A stretch of 64,000 bases of DNA from Blautia_A aquisgranensis (GCF_040096615.1 NZ_JBBMEJ010000014.1:1-64000), one strand, 5' to 3'. Positions 17,856 to 27,577 are shown, counted from the stretch's first letter. A program made the numbers and translations. Notes: generated by a model not told the origin, from the letters alone.

Positions 17856-17990
17856 ATGAAGATGACATTTCAGCCAAAAAAGAGATCCAGAGCTAAGGTT
17901 CACGGCTTCAGAGCTCGTATGAGCACAAAGGGCGGACGTAAAGTATTAGCTGCAAGAAGATTAAAAGGAAGAAAACAGTTATCAGCATAA
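17856..17990 (+). CDS. rpmH: 50S ribosomal protein L34
   Basis: The 44-residue, highly basic protein starts MKMTFQPKKRSRAKVHGFRA and ends GRKQLSA, an unmistakable L34. L34 is a small late-assembling protein of the large ribosomal subunit. AAAGGAGGTG precedes the ATG at good spacing. It heads the conserved rpmH-rnpA-yidD-yidC-jag-mnmE-mnmG-rsmG series. Confidence 0.98.
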   Translation: MKMTFQPKKRSRAKVHGFRARMSTKGGRKVLAARRLKGRKQLSA

Positions 17991-17995
17991 GCTGC

Positions 17996-18021
17996 AAGAC
18001 CGCATTTATGTGGTCTTTTCT
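17996..18021 (+). terminator. Hairpin between rpmH and rnpA (attenuator-like)
   Basis: AAGACCGCAT pairs with ATGTGGTCTT (one wobble) and is followed by TTCTTCT. Placed just after rpmH, it would partly terminate transcription and so keep rnpA and the downstream genes below L34 levels. Confidence 0.6.
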
Positions 18022-18072
18022 TCTATCCGGAGAAATATCCGCAGGAGCGGAATTTAATTAAGGAGGATTCGT

Positions 18073-18435
18073 TTGATAAGATCAGAGTCCTTAAAAAAGA
18101 ATCAAGATTTCAGAGTTGTATATCAGAACGGAACATCATACGCAAATCGGCTTCTGGTGATGTACGTGCTGAAGAATCAGCACAAGAAGAATCGTCTGGG
18201 AATATCAGTAAGTAAAAAAGTAGGGAATAGTGTGGTTCGCCACAGACTCACCAGATTGATCAGAGAAAGCTATCGTCTCAACGAAACAGATTTTGACAGT
18301 AACCTTGATATTGTAGTTGTAGCGAGAGCCGGAGCGAAAGATAAAGGCTTTCACGAGATCGAGAGTGCACTTTTGCATCTTGCAAAAAAGCATCATATAA
18401 CAGGGAATGAACATGATAAAGAAATTTCTGATTAA
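18073..18435 (+). CDS. rnpA: Ribonuclease P protein component
   Basis: RnpA is the small basic protein that assists the RNase P RNA in trimming tRNA 5' leaders. The 120-residue protein starts at TTG, six bases after AGGAGG, with no better alternative. The RNR-like region KKVGNSVVRHRLTRLIRESYR is present with His in place of the more usual Asn, and RLGISVSKK is typical. Its 3' end overlaps yidD, so translation of the two is probably coupled. Confidence 0.95.
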   Translation: MIRSESLKKNQDFRVVYQNGTSYANRLLVMYVLKNQHKKNRLGISVSKKVGNSVVRHRLTRLIRESYRLNETDFDSNLDIVVVARAGAKDKGFHEIESALLHLAKKHHITGNEHDKEISD

Positions 18436-18625
18436 GATGATAAGACTCTATCAAAAATATATCTCGCCGATGAAGAGAACGAAATGTCCTTATATTCCCA
18501 CATGTTCTCAATATGGTTTAGAAGCAATCGAAAAATATGGCGCATTTAAGGGAAGCCTTCTTGCGGTATGGAGGATATTGCGATGCAATCCTTTTTCCCA
18601 CGGAGGCTATGACCCTGTGCCATGA
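18413..18625 (+). CDS. yidD: Membrane protein insertion efficiency factor YidD
   Basis: The 70-residue protein (from the second of two in-frame ATGs, which has AGGGA six bases upstream) is a small membrane-associated factor that helps YidC-dependent insertion. The run KCPYIPTCSQYGLEAIEKYG, then WRILRCNPFSHGGYDPVP, is the family signature with its conserved Cys residues. It overlaps the rnpA end and precedes yidC, the standard arrangement. Confidence 0.95.
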   Translation: MIKKFLIKMIRLYQKYISPMKRTKCPYIPTCSQYGLEAIEKYGAFKGSLLAVWRILRCNPFSHGGYDPVP

Positions 18626-18708
18626 ATTATTTTGTGACTGTTTTGTCTCTTTTCCCGGGGCAGGGCAGTTACCGGACTTTTACAATTGAATAAGAAGTCT
18701 AGGAGGAA

Positions 18709-20031
18709 ATGAATTTGGAACTGTTTTTAGCAACAAAAACCGGAACTCCTATTATCGGACAGATCGCGTCTGTGATGGGATGGATCATGGATGGCATATA
18801 TAAGATGCTTGACGGCCTGTTCGGAATCCAGAACATTGGTCTTTGTATCATTATCTTCAGTATTCTTATCTTTGCCTTTATGACACCGCTGCAGATCAAG
18901 CAGCAGAAATTTTCCAAGTTAAGTGCCATCATGCAGCCTGAGATCCAGAAGGTCCAGAAGAAATATCAGGGTAAAAAAGATCAGGACTCTATGATGAAAA
19001 TGAACGAAGAAACCCAGGCTGTTTATCAGAAATATGGTGTTTCTCCAACCGGTAGCTGTGTACAGTTAGCCATTCAGATGCCTATTCTGTTTGCTCTGTA
19101 TCAGGTTATCTACCGGATTCCTGCTTACGTTGGAAGTGTAAAGAACATTTTTACTGGTGTAGTTGATAACCTGGTAGCTGTAAACGGATACACAGATATC
19201 CTGCAGCAGTTTATCACAGACCATTCCATGACACGAGTACGTCTCGTTATGGACAGTGCCGGAAATGCTACAAGTAACTCTATTGTTGATTTTCTGTATG
19301 CACTTTCCCCTTCCCAGTGGAAAGAGCTGGCACAGATGGATCAGTTTTCAGGATTTTCTGATGCGATCACAAAAGCATCCGGCAATATTTCCAAGATGCA
19401 GGGCTTCTGTGGCCTGAATATCGCAGACCAGCCGCTGTATTATATCATGGAATTCTTCAAAAATCATGGTTCTCTGTTACTTGCGATCGTAGCACTTCTG
19501 ATCCCGGTTCTTGCATGGGCAACTCAGATGCTGAACCTGAAGCTTATGCCACAGGCAGCAACACAGCCGGCAGACGGAAATGATCAGGCCAGCGCAATGG
19601 CAAACTCCATGAAGACCATGAACATGGTTATGCCTCTGATGTCTGCATTCTTCTGTTTCACATTCCCGGTTGGTCTTGGTATCTACTGGATCGCCAGTGC
19701 TGTCGTTCGAAGTGCCCAGCAGTTTGCAATCAATCGTCATCTTGATAAGATGAACATTGATGATCTGGTTAATGAGAATATGAAGAAGATCGAAGCGAAA
19801 CGTGCGAAGGAAGGACTTCCGCCGCAGAAGATTACAAATCAGGCTCATCAGTCCGCCAAGAATATCAATAAACCTGTAATTGATAAGGGTAACAGCGGAA
19901 ACAATGGTGCTTCAGACAGAGCTCGCAAGGTTGATGAAGCTTATGCGAAGTCAAGAAATGCAAAAGCAGGAAGTATCACATCCAAAGCTAATCTCGTAAG
20001 AGATTTTGACGAGAGAAATAAGAAGAAATAA
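18709..20031 (+). CDS. yidC: Membrane protein insertase YidC/OxaA
   Basis: The 440-residue protein inserts and folds inner-membrane proteins. Five hydrophobic segments are visible, including IGLCIIIFSILIFAFMTPL, LAIQMPILFALYQVIY, the stretch around ALLIPVLAWATQML, and PLMSAFFCFTFPVGLGIYW. It lacks the large periplasmic domain of Gram-negative YidC. The tail is long, basic and polar, able to contact ribosomes. An AGGAGG lies only two bases from the ATG at 18709, so the in-frame TTG at 18715 may be the true start. Confidence 0.95.
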   Translation: MNLELFLATKTGTPIIGQIASVMGWIMDGIYKMLDGLFGIQNIGLCIIIFSILIFAFMTPLQIKQQKFSKLSAIMQPEIQKVQKKYQGKKDQDSMMKMNEETQAVYQKYGVSPTGSCVQLAIQMPILFALYQVIYRIPAYVGSVKNIFTGVVDNLVAVNGYTDILQQFITDHSMTRVRLVMDSAGNATSNSIVDFLYALSPSQWKELAQMDQFSGFSDAITKASGNISKMQGFCGLNIADQPLYYIMEFFKNHGSLLLAIVALLIPVLAWATQMLNLKLMPQAATQPADGNDQASAMANSMKTMNMVMPLMSAFFCFTFPVGLGIYWIASAVVRSAQQFAINRHLDKMNIDDLVNENMKKIEAKRAKEGLPPQKITNQAHQSAKNINKPVIDKGNSGNNGASDRARKVDEAYAKSRNAKAGSITSKANLVRDFDERNKKK

Positions 20032-20052
20032 TCAGGAACGGAGGGGTTCGTA

Positions 20053-21063
20053 ATGGAGGATTACATTCAGTTTTCAGCAAAAACAAAGAATGAAGCTATC
20101 ACAAAAGCGTGTCTTGAGCTTGGAACTTCCAGTGACCAGCTTGATATTCAGGTTATCAGTGAAGGCAGCTCCGGATTCTTCGGAATCGGCAGCAAACCTG
20201 CCGTGATCAAAGTTCGCAGAATCGAGCCAGTTTCTGATATGCAGGAGATCGAAAATCTGGTAGAGTCCGTTAAACTGGATGCTATTAAAGATGAGAAGAA
20301 ATTAGACAAGCCGTTTACTCCGAATATGAAGAAAGAAGCTGCACCGAAAGCTGCTCCTGTAAAGGAGAAGAAACCGGTGAAAGCAGAAGCAGAACAGGAA
20401 GAGAAAACATCTGAAGAGGCACCTGTAAAGAATGCACAGCCAAAAGAGAAACCGGCAAAAGACTTCCAGCCGAAGGCAAAACCTGCACGTGAGAAACAGC
20501 CGAGAGCGCCGAAGGAGCCTCAGCCGAAGGAAACACGTGAGAAGGCACCGAAGCAGGGAAGACCGGTTGAGATCATCACTGATCCGGAGAAGATCAAAGA
20601 GATCGAAGAGAGAGCAGTTGTATTTCTTCGCGATGTATTTGGTTCCATGGATCTTGGAGAAGTGGAGATCACATCCAAATACAATACAGCAGATGGTTCT
20701 CTTGATGTAGATTTTGAAGGTGAGGACATGGGTATCCTCATTGGAAAAAGAGGACAGACACTGGATTCTCTCCAGTATCTGACAAGCCTTGTAGTAAACA
20801 AGGGCGAGTCCACTTACATTCGAGTAAAACTTGATACAGAGGATTACAGACGCCGTCGTAAAGAAACTCTGGAGAACCTTGCAAGAGGAATCGCTTTCAA
20901 GGTGAAGAAAACCAGAAAACCGGTAGTTCTGGAACCGATGAATCCGTACGAAAGAAGAATCATCCACGCATCTCTGCAGGGCAACCGCTATGTAGAGACA
21001 GTCAGTGAGGGTGAAGAACCTTACAGACATGTAGTGGTAAAGCTGAAACGCAATAATTATTGA
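20053..21063 (+). CDS. khpB: RNA-binding protein KhpB/Jag (Jag-N, KH, R3H)
   Basis: The 336-residue protein begins with a Jag-N domain (about 1-60, with SSGFFGIGSKPAVIKVR). It continues with a long Lys/Pro/Glu-rich linker (about 90-185), a KH domain with GILIGKRGQTLDSLQYL and an R3H domain ending in the PYERRIIHASLQ segment. In streptococci this protein (KhpB/EloR) pairs with KhpA and affects cell elongation through mRNA binding. The linker is longer than usual. It follows yidC by 21 bp, the conserved position. Confidence 0.94.
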   Translation: MEDYIQFSAKTKNEAITKACLELGTSSDQLDIQVISEGSSGFFGIGSKPAVIKVRRIEPVSDMQEIENLVESVKLDAIKDEKKLDKPFTPNMKKEAAPKAAPVKEKKPVKAEAEQEEKTSEEAPVKNAQPKEKPAKDFQPKAKPAREKQPRAPKEPQPKETREKAPKQGRPVEIITDPEKIKEIEERAVVFLRDVFGSMDLGEVEITSKYNTADGSLDVDFEGEDMGILIGKRGQTLDSLQYLTSLVVNKGESTYIRVKLDTEDYRRRRKETLENLARGIAFKVKKTRKPVVLEPMNPYERRIIHASLQGNRYVETVSEGEEPYRHVVVKLKRNNY

Positions 21064-21073
21064 TTTCAGTACG

Positions 21074-21122
21074 ACAAGCCGCACCCGGAGCGTATGCTCC
21101 GGGGGTGTGGCTTGTTTTTTTA
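21074..21122 (+). terminator. Strong intrinsic terminator after khpB
   Basis: ACAAGCCGCACCCGGAGC pairs with the downstream arm GCTCCGGGGGTGTGGCTTGT around a four-base loop, followed by eight T. It ends the rpmH-khpB transcription unit. Confidence 0.93.
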
Positions 21123-21304
21123 TGTGAAACTGGAATTTAGCATTGCAATATCTGCGACAATTATTTATAATCATGAAGAGATGTTATTCTAGGTGAAAGC
21201 GTGAATAACACGTGTTTTTGCGTGTAAAAAAAAGCTTTTCCGGGATAACTTTTTTTGTGTCCACAGAAAAGTTTGAATAATAGTTCAGAAAAGGAGAGTG
21301 AAGA

Positions 21305-22681
21305 ATGGAAGAGACAACCATCGCAGCAATCTCCACAGCTATGAGTGCATCCGGCATCGGTATCGTAAGAATCAGCGGTCCGGAAGCCTTTGAGATCGCA
21401 GCAAAAGTATACCGTTCCAAGGGCGGAAAAAAATCTCTGGAAAATGTTCCAAGCCATACAATTCACTATGGATATATATATGATAACGAAGAAATGGTAG
21501 ACGAAGTCCTGGTAATGGCCATGCGGGCACCTCGCACTTATACAGGAGAAGACACTATTGAAATTGACTGTCATGGCGGTGTTCTTGCCATGAAAAAAGT
21601 GCTGGAAACTGTGCTGAAACATGGGGCAGAAATTGCAGAACCGGGTGAGTTTACCAAGCGTGCATTCCTTAACGGAAGGATCGATCTGTCCCAGGCAGAG
21701 GCCGTTATGGATGTAATACAGTCCAAAAATGAGTACTCATTAAGGAATTCTGTGAGCCAATTAAGAGGTTCAGTCCGAAAAACAGTACAGCAAATAAGAA
21801 AAAAATTACTGTACCATATAGCGTACATTGAATCAGCATTAGACGATCCGGAGCACTATGATCTGACAGGATATTCGGAAGAATTAGAGGAGATTGTAGC
21901 AGAAGAGAAAGAAAAAATACAGGGACTGCTGAAAACATCTGGAGACGGAAAGATCATTCAGGAAGGCATCCGGACCGTTATATTGGGAAAACCAAACGCA
22001 GGAAAATCATCTCTCTTAAATCTGCTGCTGGGAGAAGACAGAGCCATTGTAACAGATATCGCAGGAACTACGAGGGATGTACTGGAAGAGTATATTAATC
22101 TGCATGGAATAACATTAAAGCTGGCAGATACAGCAGGAATTCGCCAGACAGAGGATATCGTAGAAAAAATAGGTGTGTCCAAAGCAAAAGAAATGGCAGC
22201 AGACGCAGATCTGATCCTGTATGTCGTAGATTCGTCCGTACCGTTAGATGAAAACGATGAAGAAATCATAAAAATTTTGCAAGAGAAAAAGACAATTGTT
22301 CTCTACAGCAAGACAGATCTTAAACCAGCCATAGATATAGAAGATTTAAAGAGCAGAATAAATCAGCCGGTAATCCCGATATCCGCAAAAGAAGAGACAG
22401 GAATCGAAGAACTGGAAGAAAAGATCCGTGAAATGTTCTTCAGCGGGGAGATCAACTTTAACGACGAAGTCTATATCACCAACGAACGCCACAGACAGGA
22501 GCTCCTGAAAGCACAGGAAAGCCTAACTCTGGTACAAACCAGCATTCAGTCCGGCATGCCCGAAGACTTCTATTCCATAGACCTTACCGACGCCTACGAA
22601 AGTCTCGGTCGGATTCTGGGAGAATCCATGGGTGAGGATTTAGTAAATGAGATATTCTCGAAATTCTGCATGGGTAAATAG
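21305..22681 (+). CDS. mnmE: tRNA modification GTPase MnmE
   Basis: MnmE works with MnmG to install the carboxymethylaminomethyl group on the wobble uridine of certain tRNAs. The 458-residue protein has an N-terminal folate-binding domain with GPEAFEIAAKVYR, then helices flanking a G domain: G1 GKPNAGKSS near residue 228, G3 DTAGIR. It ends in the catalytic Cys motif FCMGK. An AAAGGAGAGTGAAG leader precedes the ATG. All key residues look intact. Confidence 0.97.
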   Translation: MEETTIAAISTAMSASGIGIVRISGPEAFEIAAKVYRSKGGKKSLENVPSHTIHYGYIYDNEEMVDEVLVMAMRAPRTYTGEDTIEIDCHGGVLAMKKVLETVLKHGAEIAEPGEFTKRAFLNGRIDLSQAEAVMDVIQSKNEYSLRNSVSQLRGSVRKTVQQIRKKLLYHIAYIESALDDPEHYDLTGYSEELEEIVAEEKEKIQGLLKTSGDGKIIQEGIRTVILGKPNAGKSSLLNLLLGEDRAIVTDIAGTTRDVLEEYINLHGITLKLADTAGIRQTEDIVEKIGVSKAKEMAADADLILYVVDSSVPLDENDEEIIKILQEKKTIVLYSKTDLKPAIDIEDLKSRINQPVIPISAKEETGIEELEEKIREMFFSGEINFNDEVYITNERHRQELLKAQESLTLVQTSIQSGMPEDFYSIDLTDAYESLGRILGESMGEDLVNEIFSKFCMGK

Positions 22682-22692
22682 AGCAAAGGAAT

Positions 22693-22727
22693 GCAGAGGG
22701 GCCATGGCTTTATGGCCCCTTTGCGGT
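22693..22727 (+). terminator. Hairpin between mnmE and mnmG
   Basis: GCAGAGGGGCCAT pairs with ATGGCCCCTTTGC (one wobble), a 13-bp stem with a short loop, followed by GGTTTTC. The T tract is weak, so it may be a partial terminator between two genes whose products form one complex. Confidence 0.6.
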
Positions 22728-22784
22728 TTTCAAATTTACCAAAATAAAAAAGAATCAGAACATAAAGAAAAAAGGAGAAAAAGC

Positions 22785-24671
22785 ATGAAAAACCTGGAAC
22801 AGTTTTTTGATATCGTAGTAGTAGGCGCCGGCCACGCCGGCTGCGAAGCCGCATTAGCCTGCGCCCGTCTGGGACTCCAGACCGTCATGTTCACAGTCAG
22901 CGTAGACAGCATCGCACTGATGCCATGTAACCCCAACGTAGGCGGCAGCTCCAAAGGTCACCTCGTCCGCGAGCTGGACGCCCTTGGTGGAGAAATGGGA
23001 AAAAATATCGACAAGACATTCATTCAGTCCAAGATGCTCAACCAGTCCAAAGGACCAGCCGTACATTCCCTTCGTGCACAGGCAGACAAACAGGCCTACA
23101 GCACAGAAATGAGAAAAACACTTGAAAACACAGAGAATCTTACCATCCGCCAGGGAGAAGTAACCAAGCTTCTTGTAGAAGACGGACACATTACGGGAGT
23201 AAAAACATTCTCCGGAGCTACCTATCATGCAAAAGCAGTCGTTCTCTGTACAGGAACCTACCTCAAAGCCCGCTGTATCTACGGCGATGTAAGCAACTAT
23301 ACGGGACCAAACGGACTTCAGGCAGCCAATTATCTCACTGATTCCCTGAAAAAACTGGGAATCGAAATGTTCCGTTTCAAAACAGGAACACCGGCCCGAA
23401 TCGCCGGAAACACCATTGATTATTCCAAGATGGAAGAACAATTCGGAGACAAAAAGGTAGTTCCGTTCTCCTTCTCAACAGACCCGGAATCCGTACAGAT
23501 CGAGCAGAAATCCTGCTGGTTGACCTATACAAATGAAAAAACACACGAAATCATCCGTGCAAATCTGGACAGATCCCCGCTGTATTCCGGTATGATTGAA
23601 GGAACCGGCCCAAGATACTGTCCGTCCATTGAGGATAAAGTAGTACGTTTTGCAGATAAAAAACGTCATCAGGTATTCATCGAACCGGAAGGTCTTTACA
23701 CAAATGAAATGTACATTGGTGGAATGTCAAGTTCCCTTCCGGAAGATGTTCAGTACGAAATGTACCATTCTGTACCAGGCCTGGAACACGCAAAAATTGT
23801 AAAAAATGCTTATGCCATCGAGTACGACTGCATTAATCCACGCCAGCTCTATCCGACACTGGAATTCAAAAAGATCAAAGGACTTTTCAGCGGCGGACAG
23901 TTTAACGGAAGTTCAGGCTACGAGGAAGCTGCGGCTCAGGGACTGATCGCAGGAATCAATGCAGCCATGGAAGTAAAAGGAAAAGAACAGCTGATACTTG
24001 ACCGCTCCGAAGCATACATCGGAGTTCTTATTGATGACCTCGTAACAAAAGAAAACCATGAGCCATACCGAATGATGACAAGCCGTGCTGAGTATCGCCT
24101 GCTTCTCCGTCAGGATAATGCAGATCTCCGTCTTCGCAAAAAAGGCTGGGAGGTCGGCCTGGTAGATGATGAAACCTACAATAAATTACTGGAAAAAGAG
24201 CGCCGGATCCAGGAAGAGATCCAGCGTGTTGAACATACAAATATCGGCGCATCTGCAGAGGTACAGAGCCTTCTGGAATCCCTTGGAAGCACACTGCTGA
24301 AATCCGGAACAACCATTGCAGAGCTGATCCGCAGACCGGAGCTTACTTATGTAGCACTGGCACCGATCGATAAGGAAAGACCGGAGCTTCCGGAAGATGT
24401 ATGCCAGCAGGTAGAGATCAACATCAAGTATGACGGCTATATCCGCCGCCAGATGAAGCAGGTAGAGCAGTTCAAGAAACTGGAGCAGAAAAAGCTTCCG
24501 GAAGACATCGATTATGAAGAGGTAGGAAGCCTTCGTATCGAAGCACGCCAGAAGCTGGAAGCGTACAGACCGGTATCTATCGGTCAGGCATCCCGAATCT
24601 CCGGCGTATCCCCGGCAGATATTTCCGTGCTTCTTGTATACCTGGAGAGCAGATCCGGTCATAAACATTAA
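22785..24671 (+). CDS. mnmG: tRNA uridine-5-carboxymethylaminomethyl enzyme MnmG
   Basis: MnmG (GidA) is the FAD-dependent partner of MnmE. The start is the ATG at 22785, preceded by AAAGGAG. It gives 628 residues beginning MKNLEQFFDIVVVGAGHAGC, with the Rossmann GxGHAG motif. CNPNVGGSSKGHLVRE and FKTGTPARI are family signatures. In-frame sequence further upstream covers the mnmE-mnmG hairpin and is not coding. Length is typical. Confidence 0.97.
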   Translation: MKNLEQFFDIVVVGAGHAGCEAALACARLGLQTVMFTVSVDSIALMPCNPNVGGSSKGHLVRELDALGGEMGKNIDKTFIQSKMLNQSKGPAVHSLRAQADKQAYSTEMRKTLENTENLTIRQGEVTKLLVEDGHITGVKTFSGATYHAKAVVLCTGTYLKARCIYGDVSNYTGPNGLQAANYLTDSLKKLGIEMFRFKTGTPARIAGNTIDYSKMEEQFGDKKVVPFSFSTDPESVQIEQKSCWLTYTNEKTHEIIRANLDRSPLYSGMIEGTGPRYCPSIEDKVVRFADKKRHQVFIEPEGLYTNEMYIGGMSSSLPEDVQYEMYHSVPGLEHAKIVKNAYAIEYDCINPRQLYPTLEFKKIKGLFSGGQFNGSSGYEEAAAQGLIAGINAAMEVKGKEQLILDRSEAYIGVLIDDLVTKENHEPYRMMTSRAEYRLLLRQDNADLRLRKKGWEVGLVDDETYNKLLEKERRIQEEIQRVEHTNIGASAEVQSLLESLGSTLLKSGTTIAELIRRPELTYVALAPIDKERPELPEDVCQQVEINIKYDGYIRRQMKQVEQFKKLEQKKLPEDIDYEEVGSLRIEARQKLEAYRPVSIGQASRISGVSPADISVLLVYLESRSGHKH

Positions 24672-24709
24672 GAGATACCGAATAAATAATGAAATAGAGA
24701 GGAAAATAC

Positions 24710-25429
24710 ATGTACAACTTAGAAATCCTTGAAAAAGGCTGCGAAGAGCTTGGGATTACTCTGAATGACACTCAGAAACACCAGTTTATCCAGTTTTATG
24801 AATATCTTGTAGAAAAAAACAAAGTCATGAACCTGACCGGAATCACAGAATTTGATGAGGTTCTCGTGAAACATTTTCTGGACAGTCTCTGCTGTGTCAA
24901 GGCAGTGGATATGACAAAAGTAAAAACTGTCATGGATATAGGAACAGGAGCAGGATTCCCGGGAGTTCCGTTGAAAATCGCTTTTCCGGAGGTGGAAGCC
25001 TGCCTTCTGGATTCTTTGAACAAGAGAGTAAAATTTCTCCAGGAAACTTTCGAGCTTCTTGGTCTTGACGGAATCACAGCGATTCACGGAAGAGCCGAAG
25101 AGTATGCCCAAAATAAATCTTACCGGGAAAAATATGATCTCTGCGTGTCCAGAGCTGTATCCGGACTGGCAACCCTGTCCGAATACTGTCTCCCATATGT
25201 AAAGGTCGGAGGACTTTTTGTATCCTATAAATCCGGTTCTGTAAAAGAAGAAGCAGAAGCAGCAGAGAAGGCAGTAAAGATCCTCGGCGGAAAGATCCGT
25301 GATATTCAGTATTTTGATCTTCCGGGATCTGAGATCAGACGTTCTCTTGTTATCATCGAAAAAGTAAAAACGACTCCGGGAAAATACCCGAGAAAAGCCG
25401 GTACACCACTTCGAGAGCCACTGGCATAA
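24710..25429 (+). CDS. rsmG: 16S rRNA (guanine-N7) methyltransferase RsmG
   Basis: RsmG (GidB) methylates G527 of 16S rRNA using S-adenosylmethionine. The 239-residue protein has the SAM-binding motif DIGTGAGFPGVPLKI and the family segments NKVMNLTGI and SRAVSGLATLSEYC. The AGAGAGGAAAATAC leader precedes the ATG. It closes the conserved mnmE-mnmG-rsmG group. In many Firmicutes parAB follow at once; here about 15 kb of other genes intervene. Confidence 0.96.
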   Translation: MYNLEILEKGCEELGITLNDTQKHQFIQFYEYLVEKNKVMNLTGITEFDEVLVKHFLDSLCCVKAVDMTKVKTVMDIGTGAGFPGVPLKIAFPEVEACLLDSLNKRVKFLQETFELLGLDGITAIHGRAEEYAQNKSYREKYDLCVSRAVSGLATLSEYCLPYVKVGGLFVSYKSGSVKEEAEAAEKAVKILGGKIRDIQYFDLPGSEIRRSLVIIEKVKTTPGKYPRKAGTPLREPLA

Positions 25430-25509
25430 AAGATCATTCTGTTTCACAAAAATATCACACATTCATCCTACTTTTATCACAAATTATTTTTACACTATAA
25501 AGTGATAGA

Positions 25510-25557
25510 GATGCTCCTGGATTCCCCCATTCTCTGTTTCATCCAGGAGCATTTTCT
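25510..25557 (+). terminator. Intrinsic terminator after rsmG
   Basis: ATGCTCCTGGAT pairs with ATCCAGGAGCAT around a loop of about 18 bases, followed by TTTCT. Confidence 0.85.
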
Positions 25558-25648
25558 ATTGTGTAAAAGAAAGCCGGAGTAAAAAAGTTCTTATCTTTGG
25601 CCAGATGCCTTCGTAAAAGGTGTCTTATAATAAAAGGAGGAGAGTAAA

Positions 25649-26704
25649 TTGATCGAAGTAAGTAATCTGGTCAAAAAGTATGGCGATCATACTGCAGTAG
25701 ACCACCTTTCCTTTCAAATCGAAAAGGGGAAAATTTACGGATTCCTGGGACCGAACGGTGCAGGAAAATCAACAACAATGAACATGATCACCGGATACAT
25801 TGCTTCTACAGAAGGAAAAGTAATGATCGATGGTCATGATATTCTGGAAGAACCGGAGGAAGCCAAGAAATGTATCGGCTATCTGCCGGAACTGCCGCCG
25901 CTTTATTTTGATATGACTGTTCTTGAGTACATGAAATTTGCGGCAGATCTGAAAAAAATCCCGAAAAAAGACAAAGACAAACAGATTAAAGAAGTCATGG
26001 ATATGGTAAAGATCACGGATATGAAAGACCGTCTGATCAAAAACCTTTCCAAAGGTTACCGCCAGAGAGTAGGACTTGCACAGGCAATCCTGGGATATCC
26101 GGAGGTGATCATTCTGGATGAGCCTACCGTAGGACTTGATCCGAAGCAGATCATAGAGATCCGTGACCTGATTAAAAGTCTGAAGAAAAAACATACAGTG
26201 ATCCTGAGCTCACATATTCTTTCTGAAGTAAGAGCAGTATGTGATTATGTTCTGATCATTTCCCACGGAAAACTGGTGGCCAGCGATACACCGGATAATC
26301 TGGAACGTCTGGCAGCAGGTTCAAACAGTCTTCTTATGAAGGTAAAAGGAGAGAAGGATACCGTTCATAAGACACTGGGATCCATAGAAGGCGTTACCGG
26401 TGTGGAAATGTCCTATGACAGCGATGAGGAATTGTGGAAAGTTAAGGTTTCCATCGAAGAAAATGTGGATATCCGGGAAAAAGCTTTCTACGCTATGGCA
26501 AAAGCAGACTGCCCGATTTATGAAATGCAGGTTAAGAGAGTTTCTCTTGAGGATGTATTCCTTGAACTCACCGAAGGAGAGAAAAAGACCTCCAATGGCC
26601 AGAAAAAATCAGACTGGAAGCCGGTAGAAGAAACTACAGAAGAGCAAAAAGAAGCTTCAGAACAGGAAAAGGTTTCAGATGAGAAAGAGGGGGATCAGTC
26701 ATGA
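25649..26704 (+). CDS. ABC transporter ATP-binding protein, GldA-like
   Basis: The 351-residue protein starts at TTG behind AAAGGAGGAGAG. Walker A GPNGAGKST is at residues 34-42, an ABC signature of unusual form LSKGYRQR at 133-140, Walker B VIILDEPT at 153-160 and the switch His in LSSHILSE. The last ~40 residues are a charged, low-complexity tail. With the next three genes it forms a Gld-type ABC-2 operon (ATPase, permease, GldG-like, DUF4340). Such operons are widespread in Clostridia; their cargo is unknown. Confidence 0.93.
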   Translation: MIEVSNLVKKYGDHTAVDHLSFQIEKGKIYGFLGPNGAGKSTTMNMITGYIASTEGKVMIDGHDILEEPEEAKKCIGYLPELPPLYFDMTVLEYMKFAADLKKIPKKDKDKQIKEVMDMVKITDMKDRLIKNLSKGYRQRVGLAQAILGYPEVIILDEPTVGLDPKQIIEIRDLIKSLKKKHTVILSSHILSEVRAVCDYVLIISHGKLVASDTPDNLERLAAGSNSLLMKVKGEKDTVHKTLGSIEGVTGVEMSYDSDEELWKVKVSIEENVDIREKAFYAMAKADCPIYEMQVKRVSLEDVFLELTEGEKKTSNGQKKSDWKPVEETTEEQKEASEQEKVSDEKEGDQS

Positions 26705-27564
26705 CAGCGATTTTTAAAAGAGAGCTGAAAAGCTATCTGACATCCATGGTCGGATATCTTTTTATATTTTTTGTCCTGGTGCTGACCGGAATTTATTTTT
26801 CCGCATATCAGCTCTCAGGCGGTTACTCAAAGTTTGAATATACATTAAGCGCACTGACATTTGTGTTCCTGATCGGTGTGCCGATTCTTTCCATGCGTGT
26901 ACTTGCAGAAGAGCGTAAGCAAAAAACAGATCAGCTGCTTCTGACAGCACCGGTATCTGTATGGGATATCGTATTTGGAAAATATCTCGCTCTGGTTGCA
27001 GTATTTGCCATTCCTGTAGTGATTATGTGCTTTTACCCACTGATCATGAGTAAATTCGGAACAGTATCCTTTGCTTCCGCATATACCGGAATCCTGGGAT
27101 TTTTCCTTCTGGGATGTGCCAATCTGGCAATCGGAGTATTTATGTCAGCACTTACGGAAAGTCAGGTAATTGCGGCAGTACTTACTTTCGTATTCCTGTT
27201 TGCTTTTTATATGATGAATGGAATTTCATCTTTCTTTTCACAGACTTCCATGTCAACAGCAGTAGCCTTCGGACTTCTGATCGTGGCGATCGCGATCATT
27301 ATCTATACCATGATTAAAAATGTGCTGATTTCTGCTGTGATCGGTCTGGTGGGAGAAATTGCCCTTGTGATCGTATATGTTGTGAAATCCAGTATTTTCC
27401 AGGGAGGCATCCAGAAAGTACTGAATGTATTTAATCTGAGCGGACATTATGATAATTTTACAAACGGTGTGTTTGACGTGACAGGAATCGTTTATTTTAT
27501 CTCTGTTATCGCAATCTGCCTGTTTCTTACCATGCAGTCCATTCAGAAGAGACGCTGGAACTAG
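26701..27564 (+). CDS. ABC-2 type permease, GldF-like
   Basis: The 287-residue protein has six hydrophobic segments and the ABC-2 pattern: a cytosolic start TAIFKRELKSYLTS, then the coupling-helix region MRVLAEERKQKTDQLLLTAPVS. Its ATG overlaps the ATPase stop by four bases, so translation is coupled. It is the membrane partner of the preceding ATPase. Confidence 0.92.
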   Translation: MTAIFKRELKSYLTSMVGYLFIFFVLVLTGIYFSAYQLSGGYSKFEYTLSALTFVFLIGVPILSMRVLAEERKQKTDQLLLTAPVSVWDIVFGKYLALVAVFAIPVVIMCFYPLIMSKFGTVSFASAYTGILGFFLLGCANLAIGVFMSALTESQVIAAVLTFVFLFAFYMMNGISSFFSQTSMSTAVAFGLLIVAIAIIIYTMIKNVLISAVIGLVGEIALVIVYVVKSSIFQGGIQKVLNVFNLSGHYDNFTNGVFDVTGIVYFISVIAICLFLTMQSIQKRRWN

Positions 27565-27577
27565 GGGGTGAATAGAA

